A stretch of DNA of 64,000 bases from Actinophytocola sp036555685 (GTDB lineage Bacteria; Actinomycetota; Actinomycetes; Mycobacteriales; Pseudonocardiaceae): contig NZ_DATBKY010000004.1 in assembly GCF_036555685.1 (NCBI RefSeq), positions 5,695 through 69,694 on the forward strand. Direction: 5' to 3'. The stretch's first letter is position 1; the number at the start of each line of letters is the position of its first letter. The notes beneath the pieces were generated by a model. It worked only from the letters and a program-made list of their open reading frames with translations. It did no database searches and was not told the origin of the DNA. This document shows positions 22,810 through 32,297 of this stretch, one piece after another. The translations under genes were made by a program, and so were the position numbers.

Positions 22810-25046
22810 GGCTCCTCCCGGACGAGCAGGGCGACCGGGTAGCGGTCGAGCAGCTCGGCCAGGGGCACGGGCTCCGCGACGCGTCTGCGGGTGAGGTGAT
22901 CGGTCCACGTGCCCGGCGGGAGCGCGAGGATCGTGTCCTGCCAGCCGGTGCGCTCGAGGGACACCGGCAGGCGGGTGGCCACCGCGACGACGCCGGTGCG
23001 GGCGAACGCCAACGCGTGGTCGGCCGCCGGGCCGTCGGCGGTGAGCGGGCGATAGCCGGTGAAGAGACCGGGGCGCTCGCGCCGCAGGCGCAGCGTCGTG
23101 CGGACCACGTGCAGCTTCGCCGCCCCGGTGTCGTCGACCTCCGGGAGCAAGCCCTCCTCCAGGCGGGTCAGCAACTCCGTCCGCCGCGCGTAGTCGACCG
23201 GCCGGCGGTTGTCCGGGTCGACCAGCGACAGGTCCCACAGCTCGCTGCCCTGGTACACGTCCGGCACGCCCGGCCCGGCGAGCTGCAGCAGCTTCTGGCC
23301 CAGCGCGTTCGACCATCCCGGCGGCCGCACCCGCTCGACGAACGCCGCCACGTCCGCGGCCAGCTCGTCGTCGCCCAGCACCTCGGCCGGCCATCCGTGC
23401 ACGGCCCGCTCGAACTCCTCGTCGTGGTCCACCCACGACGTGCGCAGCTTCGCCTCCTTGGCCGCCTTGTCGAGGTACGCGGCCAGCCGCTCCGGCGTGA
23501 CCGGCCACGCGCCCACCAGCGTCTGCCACGCGAGCAGCTCGATCGTCGGCTCGGGCAGCGGGCGGCGCGCGGACCAGCGGCGGACCGCGGTGGCGAACTC
23601 CGGGGCCAGCTCGGCCAGCACCGCGATCCGGGCGCGTACGTCGTCCGACCGCTTGGTGTCGTGAGTGGACAGCGTGGTCATGCCCGCCGGCCAGCCCGCG
23701 TCGCGCGTGGCGGCGCCCGCGTGGAACTCCGCCGGGCTGACGCCGAACCGGTCCGGCGCGCCGCCGACCTCGTTCAGCGCGGTGAGGCGCGGGAAGCGGT
23801 AGAACGCGGTGTCCTCGTCACCCTTGGCGACCACCATGCCGGAGGTCTGCTGGATGCGGGTGGCGAGCTCGCCGCGCGGATCCTTGCGCACCGCCCGGTC
23901 CAGTGTGGACAGCGCATCCGCGAGGTCCGGCCGGACCGCGCGCGCCCGGTCGACCGCGGCCTGCCAGTGCGCGAGGCCCTCCGGCAGGTAGGAGCGGTAG
24001 ACGGGGAACGCGATCATCAGCTCGGCGACCGCGTCCACCGGCGTGCCCGGGACCAGCGCCGCGATCCGCCGCATCTCGGCCACGAGCGAGCGCTCGGTGA
24101 TCAGCCGGCGGCTGCGGGTCTCCTCGACGTGGAAGTCCGGCGTGGCGGCCAGCGCGGTCAGCACCGGTTCGCCGGCCGGGTCGACGAACACGCCGCACAC
24201 CTCGCGCAGCGCGTCGTACCCGGTCGTGCCGTCCACGGGCCAGGACGCCGGGAGCGACTCGCCCGCCGCGAGGATCTTCTCCACCACGAGCCAGCCGTCC
24301 GTTCGCGACCGCAGCAGCCGGAAGTACGCGCCCGGGTCGGCGAGCCCGTCCGGGTGGTCGATGCGCAGCCCGTCCAGCTCGCCGGCGGCGGCCCAGCGCA
24401 GCACCTCCGCGTGCGTGGCCTCGAACACCGCCGGGTCCTCCACGCGCACCGCGGCCAGCGACGTGACGTCGAAGAAGCGGCGGTAGGTCAGCTCGGCGTT
24501 GCCGCGTTTCCAGTGCACGAGCCGGTAGTGCTGCCGCTCGTGGACCTCGTCCGGCGTGCCGCCTTCGGTGCCCGGCGCGATGGGGAACTCGTGCTCGAAG
24601 TACGCGAGCACGCCGTCGCGGATCTCCAGCGCGCCCTCGTCACCGAGGACCGGCAGCAGGATCGGTCCGCGCGCGAAGTCGATGTCGAAGTAGGACGCGT
24701 ACCGCGACTCCCGCCCGTGGGTCAGCACGTCCCACCACCACGGGTTCACGCGCGGGACGGCGACCGACATGTGGTTGGGCACCAGGTCCACGACCAGCCC
24801 GAGGCCGGCCTTCCGCACGGCGGCCACCAGCCGCTGCCGGCCCTCCTCGCCGCCGAGCTCGGGGCTGGCCCGCGTCGGGTCGACCACGTCGTAGCCGTGG
24901 GTCGAACCGGGTGCCGCGGCGAGCAGCGGCGAGGTGTAGACGGCGCCGACCCCGAGGCGTTCGAGGTAGGGAATCAGCGAGGCGCTGTCGAGCAGGTCGA
25001 AGCCCGGCCGGACCTGGATCCGGTAGGTGGAGCTGGGGACGTTCAC
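22806..25046 (-). CDS. treY: Maltooligosyl trehalose synthase
   Basis: 746 residues. It turns the reducing-end alpha-1,4 bond of a maltodextrin into an alpha,alpha-1,1 bond. GH13 motifs are LVVDLVPNHMSV, DGLRIDHPDGLADP, LVVEKILAAGESLP and LSTHDTKRSDDVRAR, all typical of TreY. The N-terminus STYRIQVRPGFDLLDSASLIPYLERLGVGAVYTSPLL fits. The GTG at 25046 overlaps the treX stop by four bases (GTGA), as does its own stop with treZ. Function depends on TreX to supply debranched glucan and TreZ to release trehalose. Confidence 0.95.
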   Translation of the reverse strand: MNVPSSTYRIQVRPGFDLLDSASLIPYLERLGVGAVYTSPLLAAAPGSTHGYDVVDPTRASPELGGEEGRQRLVAAVRKAGLGLVVDLVPNHMSVAVPRVNPWWWDVLTHGRESRYASYFDIDFARGPILLPVLGDEGALEIRDGVLAYFEHEFPIAPGTEGGTPDEVHERQHYRLVHWKRGNAELTYRRFFDVTSLAAVRVEDPAVFEATHAEVLRWAAAGELDGLRIDHPDGLADPGAYFRLLRSRTDGWLVVEKILAAGESLPASWPVDGTTGYDALREVCGVFVDPAGEPVLTALAATPDFHVEETRSRRLITERSLVAEMRRIAALVPGTPVDAVAELMIAFPVYRSYLPEGLAHWQAAVDRARAVRPDLADALSTLDRAVRKDPRGELATRIQQTSGMVVAKGDEDTAFYRFPRLTALNEVGGAPDRFGVSPAEFHAGAATRDAGWPAGMTTLSTHDTKRSDDVRARIAVLAELAPEFATAVRRWSARRPLPEPTIELLAWQTLVGAWPVTPERLAAYLDKAAKEAKLRTSWVDHDEEFERAVHGWPAEVLGDDELAADVAAFVERVRPPGWSNALGQKLLQLAGPGVPDVYQGSELWDLSLVDPDNRRPVDYARRTELLTRLEEGLLPEVDDTGAAKLHVVRTTLRLRRERPGLFTGYRPLTADGPAADHALAFARTGVVAVATRLPVSLERTGWQDTILALPPGTWTDHLTRRRVAEPVPLAELLDRYPVALLVREEP

Positions 25047-27229
25047 GCCGGTGTCCCGGTGCGCTGCAGGACGAGCAGCGAGCGGGCGGTGGCCGTGACC
25101 GTGCCGGTCGCGGCCACGATGCGAGGCTCGCTCGGGCGGTCGCCCGCCACCACGCCGACGACCGCGCCGCCGCCGGACTCGGCGAACACCTCGCCCGTGG
25201 CGGTGTCGAGCACCGTGCTCCACTCGGTGCCGTAGCTCGCCTGTGGCATGGTCATCTCGATGTCGTCGTCGTGCGCGTTGAAGCACAGCAGGAACGAGTC
25301 GTCGCGTACGCGCTCGCCGCGGCGGTCCAGGTCGGGGATGCCGTCGCCGTTGAGGAACACCATGACCGAGCGGCCGAAGCCGGACTCCCAGTCCTGTTCG
25401 GACATCTCGTCGCCGGCCGGGGTGAACCACGCGATGTCCTGCACCCCGTCGCCCCGGCGGATGGGCCGGCCCGCGAAGAACCGGCGGCGCCGGAACACCG
25501 GGTGGTTGTGCCGCATCTCGATGACCGCGCGGGTGAACTCCAGGAGGTCGACGTTGCGCTCGGTCAGCGACCAGTCGACCCACGACAGCTCGTTGTCCTG
25601 GCAGTAGCCGTTGTTGTTGCCCTGCTGGGTCCGGCCGAACTCGTCACCGTGCAGCAGCATCGGCACCCCCTGGGACAGCAGCAGGGTCGAGAGCATGTTC
25701 CGCTGCTGCCGCGCGCGCAGGTCGTTGATCTTCTCGTCGTCCGTCGGGCCCTCCGCGCCGCAGTTCCACGACCGGTTGTCGTCGGCGCCGTCGCGATTGT
25801 CCTCGCCGTTGGCCTCGTTGTGCTTCTGGTTGTAGGACACCAGGTCGCGCAGCGTGAAGCCGTCGTGTGCGGTGACGAAGTTGATCGAGGCGTACGGGCG
25901 CCGGCCGTCGTCCTGGTAGAGGTCCGACGAGCCGGTGATGCGGGAGGCGAACTCGCCCAGCGTGGCGGGCTCGCCGCGCCAGAAGTCGCGTACCGTGTCC
26001 CGGTACTTGCCGTTCCACTCCGTCCACAGTGGAGGGAAGTTACCGACCTGGTAACCGCCGGGCCCGACGTCCCACGGTTCGGCGATCAGCTTCACCTGGC
26101 TGATCACGGGGTCCTGCTGCACCAGGTCGAAGAACGTGGCGAGCCGGTCGACGTCGTAGAACTCGCGGGCCAGCGTCGCGGCGAGGTCGAAGCGGAACCC
26201 GTCGACGCGCATCTCGGTGACCCAGTACCGCAGCGAGTCCATGATCAGCTGCAGGGTGTGCGGGCTGCGCACGTTGAGCGAGTTGCCGGTGCCCGTGTAG
26301 TCCATGTAGTACCGCCGGTCGTCGTCGACGAGGCGGTAGTAGCTGTCGTTGTCGATGCCGCGCATGGACAGCGTCGGGCCGAGGTGGTTGCCCTCCGCGG
26401 TGTGGTTGTAGACGACGTCGAGGATGACCTCGATGCCCGCCTCGTGCAGCGCGCGGACCATCGCCTTGAACTCCTGCACCTGGCTGCCGGCCATGGTGTT
26501 CGGCTGCCCGTGCCCGACCGCGTAGCCGTCGTGCGGGGCGAGGTAGGCGATCGTGTTGTAGCCCCAGTAGTTGCGCAGGCCGCGTTCGAGCAGCCCGTGG
26601 TCGTGCAGGAACTGGTGCACGGGCATCAGCTCGACCGCGGTGACGCCGAGGTCGACCAGGTAGTCGATCATGACGGGGTGCGCGAGGCCGGAGTAGGTGC
26701 CACGCAGCTCCTCGGGGATCTCCGGGTGGGCGATCGTGAGGCCGCGCACGTGCGCCTCGTAGACGATCGTCTCGTTGTACGGCGTGTTCGGCGGCCTGTC
26801 GTTGGCCCAGTCGAAGAACGGGTTGACCACCACGCCCTTGATCGTGTGCGGGGCGGAGTCGGCGTCGTTGCGTTCCTCGGGCTTGCCGAACCGGTAGCCG
26901 AACACCGACTCGTCCCAGTCCACCGCGCCGCTGACCGCCTTGGCGTACGGGTCGAGCAGCAGCTTGTTGGGGTTGTGCCGCAGCCCGGCCGCCGGCTCGT
27001 ACGGGCCGTGCACGCGGTAGCCGTACTGCTGGCCGGGCCCGATGCCCGGCAGGTAGCCGTGCCACACGAAGCCGTCGACCTCGGGCAGCCGGACCCGGGT
27101 CTCGTTGCCGGCCGCGTCGAACAGGCACAGCTCGACCCGCTGCGCCGCCTCGGAGAACAGCGCGAAGTTGGTGCCGGCGCCGTCGTAGGTGGCGCCGAGC
27201 GGGTAGGGGGAACCTGGCCAGGCCTGCAC
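25043..27229 (-). CDS. treX: Glycogen debranching enzyme (isoamylase, GlgX/TreX type)
   Basis: 728 residues. CBM48 at the N-terminus (PYPLGATYDGAGTNFALFSEAAQRVELCLFD), then a GH13 barrel: VILDVVYNHTAEGNHLGP, DGFRFDLAATLAREF (nucleophile), KLIAEPWDVGPGGYQVG (acid/base) and NFVTAHDGFTLRDLVSYNQKHNEANGE. These match isoamylase-type enzymes that remove alpha-1,6 branches from glycogen. The GTG at 27229 has GAGGAG upstream. In this cluster it feeds linear maltodextrin to TreY and TreZ; malQ lies 77 bases upstream on the same strand. Confidence 0.95.
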   Translation of the reverse strand: MQAWPGSPYPLGATYDGAGTNFALFSEAAQRVELCLFDAAGNETRVRLPEVDGFVWHGYLPGIGPGQQYGYRVHGPYEPAAGLRHNPNKLLLDPYAKAVSGAVDWDESVFGYRFGKPEERNDADSAPHTIKGVVVNPFFDWANDRPPNTPYNETIVYEAHVRGLTIAHPEIPEELRGTYSGLAHPVMIDYLVDLGVTAVELMPVHQFLHDHGLLERGLRNYWGYNTIAYLAPHDGYAVGHGQPNTMAGSQVQEFKAMVRALHEAGIEVILDVVYNHTAEGNHLGPTLSMRGIDNDSYYRLVDDDRRYYMDYTGTGNSLNVRSPHTLQLIMDSLRYWVTEMRVDGFRFDLAATLAREFYDVDRLATFFDLVQQDPVISQVKLIAEPWDVGPGGYQVGNFPPLWTEWNGKYRDTVRDFWRGEPATLGEFASRITGSSDLYQDDGRRPYASINFVTAHDGFTLRDLVSYNQKHNEANGEDNRDGADDNRSWNCGAEGPTDDEKINDLRARQQRNMLSTLLLSQGVPMLLHGDEFGRTQQGNNNGYCQDNELSWVDWSLTERNVDLLEFTRAVIEMRHNHPVFRRRRFFAGRPIRRGDGVQDIAWFTPAGDEMSEQDWESGFGRSVMVFLNGDGIPDLDRRGERVRDDSFLLCFNAHDDDIEMTMPQASYGTEWSTVLDTATGEVFAESGGGAVVGVVAGDRPSEPRIVAATGTVTATARSLLVLQRTGTPA

Positions 27230-27306
27230 GCGGTCTCCTCGGTGGGGTCGAAGGTGATCGGGTCTCGATCTCTTTTGTCAGACGGTAAACGGGGGCACCG
27301 ACAGAG

Positions 27307-29304
27307 CTACCGCTTCCTGAGCGGCTTCTCGTCGGATTCAGCCGATCCGGGTTCGGCCTGCGTCATCGGTCGTGCGTCGCGCAGGGCGGAGATCGCGCGC
27401 AGCACTACCGGGTGTTCCAGCAACTCGTCCACCGACACCGGAAGTGGGATACGCCAGTTGGGGTACTCGTCGATGGTGCCGGGCAGGTTGGGCTGACGCG
27501 TCTCGCCGACCGCGTCCTGCGGGGAGGTCAGCAGCAGCGTGCTGGCCGCCGTCGCGAGCAGCCGGTGCAGGGCGACGACGAGGTTCTCGTCGCTCGGGTC
27601 GTCCGGGAGCAGATCGTGTGCGGCCAGCTCGGCGAGGAGCTCCTCGCGGTCGGCGGCCGCCTTCGCCCGCTCGGCGTCGGGGTCCGCGAGCTGTCCGAGG
27701 TCGGCGCGGACCGTGACGTGCTCGCCACGCAGGAAACCCGCGGCGGTGGGCAGATCGTGGGTGGAGATGCTCGCCATCGCGGCGGCCGGCCACCGCGCGG
27801 GCGCGAGCAGCGGCTCGCCCGGCGAGTGCTCGTCGCGCTGGAACCACAGGACGGCCGAGCTCAGCACGCCGCGCTCCCGCAGCGTCGAGCGCACTTCGTC
27901 GGACACGGTGCCGAGGTCCTCGCCGACCACGATCGCCGACGCCCGGTGCGCCTCCAGCGCGAGCACGCCGAGCAGCGCGCTCGCGTCGTAGTGGACATAG
28001 GTGCCCTCACTCGCCGGCCGGCCCGGCGGGATCCACCACAGCCGCCAGAGCCCCATGACGTGGTCGACCCGGATCCCGTCGGCGTGGGCGAGCACGCTGC
28101 GGATGACATCACGGAAGGGGAGGTACCCGGCGGCGGCGAGCCTATCCGGGCGCCAGGGAGGCAGGTTCCAGTCCTGCCCCTGCTGGCTGAACGCGTCCGG
28201 CGGCGCGCCGACGGTGACCTCCGGGGCGAGCACGTCCTGCAGCGCCCACGCGTCCGCACCCGCCGGGTCCACGCCGACCGGCAGGTCGTGCACGATCCCG
28301 ACCGGCATGCCCCCGGCCGCGGCCCGCACGCCGGCCAGCTGCTCGGCGCACAGCCGTTGCAGCCACGAGTGGAACGCGATGCGGGGGTTGTCCCGCCGCG
28401 CCTCCTCGACCGCCGCGCCGCGCGGGTGGCGGAGCTCGGCCGGCCACTTCCGCCAGTCCGCGCCGTGCTGCTCGGCCAGCGTGCAGAACGTCGCGAAGTC
28501 GCGCAGGTCCGCGTCGTCCGGCGGGGGCGGCAGCGGCGGCGAGCGGCGCCAGAGCAGCTCGAGCGCGGCGAGCTTGGCCCGCCACACCGCGTCGTAGTCG
28601 ATCAGTCCGGCCCCGGGGGGCGGGGCGAGCGCCTCGACCTCCGCGCGCACCTCGGGCGACGCCCGGCGGAACGCCTCGGTGTCGGTGACCCGCAGGTACA
28701 GCGGGTTCGCGAAGCGGCGACTGGACGGCGAGTACGGCGAGCGCTGCACGGGCTGGACCGGCGTGATCGCCTGGACCGGGTTGACCAGCACCGCGCCGGC
28801 GCCGAGCCGTGCCGAGCCGCCGACCAGCGTCCGCAGGTCGGCCAGGTCGCCGATGCCCCACGAGCCGGCCGAGTGCAGCGCGTACAGCTGCACCATCCAA
28901 CCCCAGGCCGGCGGCACCGGCGGCAGCGTGTGCGGGGTGACCACCACGCTCGTCCGGCGGTCGCCGACGACGAGGTCGTGCCAGCCCAGCGGCAGGTCGC
29001 CCGGCAGCTCGTGGCGCACCGGCCGGGTCGTGCCGTCCTCCAGGTGCAGCTCGCCGGGCACGCCGACGGCAGGCGTCTCGCCGGCCCGGACCACGATCGG
29101 GTCGGGCACGGTCGCGCGGCCGTGCTCCGCGATGGCGTCGGACAGCTGCGCGCTGACGGTCGCGGGCGTGCTGGCGTCGACGCCGAGCTGGGCGAGTACC
29201 GCGACCACGACATCGTCGGCGACGTCGATCCGGCGGCGTTCGGTGTCCTCGTACCACGTGGCGACACCGTGCGCGGCGGCGAGCGCGCGGAGCTCAGCAT
29301 CCAT
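27307..29304 (-). CDS. malQ: 4-alpha-glucanotransferase (amylomaltase)
   Basis: 665 residues, GH77. The core motifs are SPYSPSSRRFANPLYL, PVGIVHDLPVGVDPAGADAW, GIRVDHVMGLWRLWWIP (nucleophile Asp), SAIVVGEDLGTVSDEVR (acid/base Glu) and SISTHDLPTAAGF. The ~120-residue N-terminal extension (HGVATWYEDTERRRIDVADDVVVAVLAQLGV) is the form seen in actinobacteria. It disproportionates maltodextrins, so short ones become long enough for TreY. The ATG at 29304 lies 11 bases after the stop of the small upstream gene. Confidence 0.94.
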   Translation of the reverse strand: MDAELRALAAAHGVATWYEDTERRRIDVADDVVVAVLAQLGVDASTPATVSAQLSDAIAEHGRATVPDPIVVRAGETPAVGVPGELHLEDGTTRPVRHELPGDLPLGWHDLVVGDRRTSVVVTPHTLPPVPPAWGWMVQLYALHSAGSWGIGDLADLRTLVGGSARLGAGAVLVNPVQAITPVQPVQRSPYSPSSRRFANPLYLRVTDTEAFRRASPEVRAEVEALAPPPGAGLIDYDAVWRAKLAALELLWRRSPPLPPPPDDADLRDFATFCTLAEQHGADWRKWPAELRHPRGAAVEEARRDNPRIAFHSWLQRLCAEQLAGVRAAAGGMPVGIVHDLPVGVDPAGADAWALQDVLAPEVTVGAPPDAFSQQGQDWNLPPWRPDRLAAAGYLPFRDVIRSVLAHADGIRVDHVMGLWRLWWIPPGRPASEGTYVHYDASALLGVLALEAHRASAIVVGEDLGTVSDEVRSTLRERGVLSSAVLWFQRDEHSPGEPLLAPARWPAAAMASISTHDLPTAAGFLRGEHVTVRADLGQLADPDAERAKAAADREELLAELAAHDLLPDDPSDENLVVALHRLLATAASTLLLTSPQDAVGETRQPNLPGTIDEYPNWRIPLPVSVDELLEHPVVLRAISALRDARPMTQAEPGSAESDEKPLRKR

Positions 29305-29315
29305 ATGGGACCGGG

Positions 29316-29702
29316 TCAGCGCGACTCGCGCTGGCTCGGCAGCGAGCGGCCGAGGCCTTCACGGGCGGCGAGCAGAGCCGTCCGTGCGCCGGCCGGGTCG
29401 TCGGCATCGAGCCGGACGCGTGCGGTGCGCACGTCGTGCACCGCGGGCTCGATGCGGCAGGTGTCCCCGGTCGCCGCGCTCCACGCCAGGCCGCCGACCA
29501 GAAGGTCGTCGAGCTTGTGCCGGGTCGGGTCGTCGGGGGAGGTGGTCGAGGACAGTTCGGCGAGTGCGGCGTCGACCGCGGCCCGCAGGCGCTCACCGGG
29601 CGTCGGTGCCGGGCGAGGAGTGGGACGGGATCGGAGCATCGGGGCCGGGATCCCGGCTCTCAGCTCCTCACGAACGTTCACGGACAGTTTCTGCTTGGCC
29701 AC
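29316..29702 (-). CDS. Small protein of unknown function, first gene of the malQ-tre cluster
   Basis: 128 residues. KQKLSVNVREELRAGIPAPML, a proline-rich linker (RPTPRPAPTPGE) and a predicted helical half (LRAAVDAALAELSSTTSPDDPTRHKLDDLLVGGLAWSA) ending with many small residues. It has no catalytic signature or membrane segment. The GTG at 29702 has GGGAGGG about 8 bases upstream; longer in-frame starts lack protein character. Being 11 bases before malQ it is probably cotranscribed and could be a regulator or adaptor of the glucan enzymes. Function is unknown. Confidence 0.62.
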   Translation of the reverse strand: MAKQKLSVNVREELRAGIPAPMLRSRPTPRPAPTPGERLRAAVDAALAELSSTTSPDDPTRHKLDDLLVGGLAWSAATGDTCRIEPAVHDVRTARVRLDADDPAGARTALLAAREGLGRSLPSQRESR

Positions 29703-29854
29703 CGTGGCCCTCCCGCACTGGGCTATCGCAGGGCCGGCCGGCGCCCGCCGCCGGCTCGTACCCAGATCCTTGCATTTCAAACCCGGAAATCCCAGCCCAG
29801 GGACGGAAATCACCATGTTAAGCGATCAAGAGAGATCTGTAGTGACATAGAGCC

Positions 29855-31330
29855 GTGAGCCCGCTCGGAACGATCATCGACAAGGTTGACGAACGAATCG
29901 GCGACGGCATCGAAACCGTCCTGTGCGCGCACCACACGCGCCGGCTGGGCAAGCTCGGCTGGCGCGAGGTGCTGGGGGAGCGCAGCGACAATCCCTTGGG
30001 CGTGCGCGCCCCGCTGCGGACCGGCAACTCCGTGGAGGTGCTCGTCGACGGCGAGGACGCGCTGCCGGTCGTCCAGGCGGCCATCCAGGGCGCCCGCAAG
30101 AGCGTGCACATCGCGAACTGGCACGCGAGCCCGGACTTCCGGCTGACCCGCGACCCCGGCTCGCCGACCCTGCGCGAGCTGCTCGCGTCGACGGCCGAGC
30201 GGGTCCCGGTCCGGCTGCTGCTGTGGGCCGGTCCGCCGCTGCCGGTTTTCCAGCCGACCCGGGGGCTGGTGAAGTCCGCGCACGAGGCGTTCACGCGCGA
30301 CTCGAAGGTGCGCTGCGTGCTCGACTCCCGCGAGCGCACGATGCATTGCCACCACGAGAAGCTCGTGATCGTCGACGACGAGACCGCGTTCGTCGGGGGC
30401 ATGGACTTCACCGCGCTCGAGGGCGACCGGCACGACAGCATCGAGCACCCGCCGGACCGTCCGCTGGGCTGGCACGACGTCGTGACCCGCCTGCGCGGCC
30501 CGATCGTGGCCGACGTCGCCGACCACTTCCGCCGCCGCTGGCGCGAGGTGGCGCAAGAGGACCTGCCCGAGCCGGTACCGCCGAAGCCGGCCGGGGACAC
30601 CAACGTCCAGCTCCTGCGCACGATCCCGGACGGGACGTACGACTTCGCGCCGCGCGGCGAGTTCACGATCCTCGACGGGTACCTGCGCGCGCTGCGCTCG
30701 GCGAAGCGGCTGGTGTACCTGGAGAACCAGTTCCTCTGGTCACCCGAGATCGTCGAGGTGCTGATGGACAAGCTGTGCGACCCGCCGGACCCGCGGTTCC
30801 GCGTGGTCCTCGTGCTGCCGCGCAAGCCGTCCAACGGCGCGGACACCACGCGCGGCCAGCTCGGCCGCATGCTCGCCGCGGACGCGGTCGACCCGACGGG
30901 CCAGAAACTGTTGCTGGCGACCACGATCAACGCGCACCACGACGACCCGGCGGTCGAGGACACCGCACCGGTCTACGTGCACGCGAAGGTCGGCATCGTC
31001 GACGACGCCTGGATGACGATCGGCTCGGCGAACCTCAACGAGCACTCGCTGTTCAACGACACCGAGGTCAACATCGCCACCGACGACCGCGAGCTGATCA
31101 GGCACACCCGGCTGCGGCTGTGGGCCGAGCACCTGCAGCGCCCGCGCGAGGACGTCGACGGCGACCCGGCCGAGGTGATCGACCGGCTCTGGCGGCCGAC
31201 CGCCGAGCACCAGGCCGAGCGGGAGGCGAACGGGCACCCGCCCACCCACCGGCTCACGCTGCTGCCCGGCGTCTCCCGCCGCGCCGGCCGGTTACAGGGA
31301 CCGTTGCGGGGCCTGCTGGTGGACGGCTAG
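29855..31330 (+). CDS. Phospholipase D/cardiolipin synthase-like protein
   Basis: 491 residues with two HKD motifs: HCHHEKLVIVDDETAFVGGMD and VHAKVGIVDDAWMTIGSANLNEHSL. These two halves make one PLD active site. The sequence between carries FTILDGYLRALRSAKRLVYLENQFLWS, a conserved PLD loop. It lacks a signal peptide or clear membrane segment, so it is probably cytoplasmic or peripheral. The GTG at 29855 is the likely start; no Shine-Dalgarno is obvious. Its 3' end overlaps the convergent lipase gene by 39 bases. Phosphatidyl transfer or hydrolysis cannot be told apart here. Confidence 0.9.
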   Translation: MSPLGTIIDKVDERIGDGIETVLCAHHTRRLGKLGWREVLGERSDNPLGVRAPLRTGNSVEVLVDGEDALPVVQAAIQGARKSVHIANWHASPDFRLTRDPGSPTLRELLASTAERVPVRLLLWAGPPLPVFQPTRGLVKSAHEAFTRDSKVRCVLDSRERTMHCHHEKLVIVDDETAFVGGMDFTALEGDRHDSIEHPPDRPLGWHDVVTRLRGPIVADVADHFRRRWREVAQEDLPEPVPPKPAGDTNVQLLRTIPDGTYDFAPRGEFTILDGYLRALRSAKRLVYLENQFLWSPEIVEVLMDKLCDPPDPRFRVVLVLPRKPSNGADTTRGQLGRMLAADAVDPTGQKLLLATTINAHHDDPAVEDTAPVYVHAKVGIVDDAWMTIGSANLNEHSLFNDTEVNIATDDRELIRHTRLRLWAEHLQRPREDVDGDPAEVIDRLWRPTAEHQAEREANGHPPTHRLTLLPGVSRRAGRLQGPLRGLLVDG

Positions 31331-32125
31331 CGAGCTCAGCCTGCTCTGCACGGCCGGCGCGTAGCCGGAGGAGTGGCCGACGGCCTTCGGGTGGTAGGAC
31401 TCGAGGATCGGGTTCGACAGGCCGTTGATCCACTCCGCGTCGTCGCACACCGCGTGGCCGGTGAACACCGAGCGCACGTCCACGAAGCCGAAGCCGTGCG
31501 CGCCGGCCCGGGCGCTGGTCGTCGTCGCGAGCAGGTCGGCGGTCTGGTTCAGCGAGGCCTGTTCCCCGGGGCTGATGCGGGCGAGCGCGTTGCACTCCTC
31601 GCCGTTGAACAGCCGCGGGTAGCCGACGACCGCGACCCGCGCGTTGGGCGCGCGGTTGTGGATCTGCGTGTAGAGGTTGTCGAGCAGGCCGGGCAGCGTG
31701 TTGCGGATGAAGCTGTTCGCGTTGTTGATCTCGTTCGTGCAGGTCCACGGCCACGGCTTGGCGCACTGCGTGATCACGTCGGCGAAGCCGGCGTCGTTGC
31801 CGCCGACCGACACGGTGACGTAGGCGGTGCTCGCGTTGAGGCTGCCGAGCTGGTTCAGCACGTCGGGCACGCGGGCGCCCGAGCAGGCGGCGAACGTGAG
31901 CGGCGCGCCGAGGCGCTGGGCGACGAGCACCGGGTAGGCCTGGGGCGAGCGGTAGCAGGAGCCGGAGTCGGGGTAGTAGTTGCGGGTGCCGACGCCGGAG
32001 GAGTACGAGTCGCCGAGCGCGGTGTAGGGGCCGGCGGCGGCCTGGGCGGGGATTCCCACCAGGGCCACGACGGCGGCGAGTGCCGCGGTGACGGCGGCGA
32101 GCAGGGTCGGTCGGACGAGTCGCAT
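31292..32125 (-). CDS. Secreted SGNH-type lipase/esterase
   Basis: 277 residues with a signal peptide (LLAAVTAALAAVVALVGIPAQAAA). SGNH blocks are GPYTALGDSYSSGVG (block I Ser), VGGND (block III Gly-Asn-Asp) and ESYHPKAVGHSSGYAP (block V His). Six cysteines in pairs (SCYRS/AACSG, QCAK/TCTN, ECNAL/VCDDA) match the disulphides of Streptomyces extracellular lipases. The ATG at 32125 follows GGAGG by six bases. It overlaps the phospholipase D gene at the 3' end, a pairing that suggests joint lipid breakdown. Confidence 0.92.
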   Translation of the reverse strand: MRLVRPTLLAAVTAALAAVVALVGIPAQAAAGPYTALGDSYSSGVGTRNYYPDSGSCYRSPQAYPVLVAQRLGAPLTFAACSGARVPDVLNQLGSLNASTAYVTVSVGGNDAGFADVITQCAKPWPWTCTNEINNANSFIRNTLPGLLDNLYTQIHNRAPNARVAVVGYPRLFNGEECNALARISPGEQASLNQTADLLATTTSARAGAHGFGFVDVRSVFTGHAVCDDAEWINGLSNPILESYHPKAVGHSSGYAPAVQSRLSSLAVHQQAPQRSL

Positions 32126-32150
32126 GGGCTGCCTCCACACGGTTTGCGGA

Positions 32151-32175
32151 ACGTCCGGGAGCAGGGGCCGGACGT
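32151..32175 (-). promoter_or_regulatory. Inverted repeat in the lipase leader
   Basis: ACGTCCGG (32151-32158) and CCGGACGT (32168-32175) are a perfect 8-bp inverted repeat with a nine-base spacer, 26-50 bases upstream of the lipase start. It could be an operator or a 5' leader hairpin. Which one cannot be judged without a mapped transcript start. Confidence 0.4.
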
Positions 32176-32297
32176 CATTCAGCGTGCGGTTTCGGTGTGG
32201 AGTCGAACAATCCGCCGATTCGGTGGAAACTTTCGCACTTCTAGCCAGATTTGCGACTTTCTGTCAGCGTTTCCTTTGCGAGGTCGTGGGGTATCTG

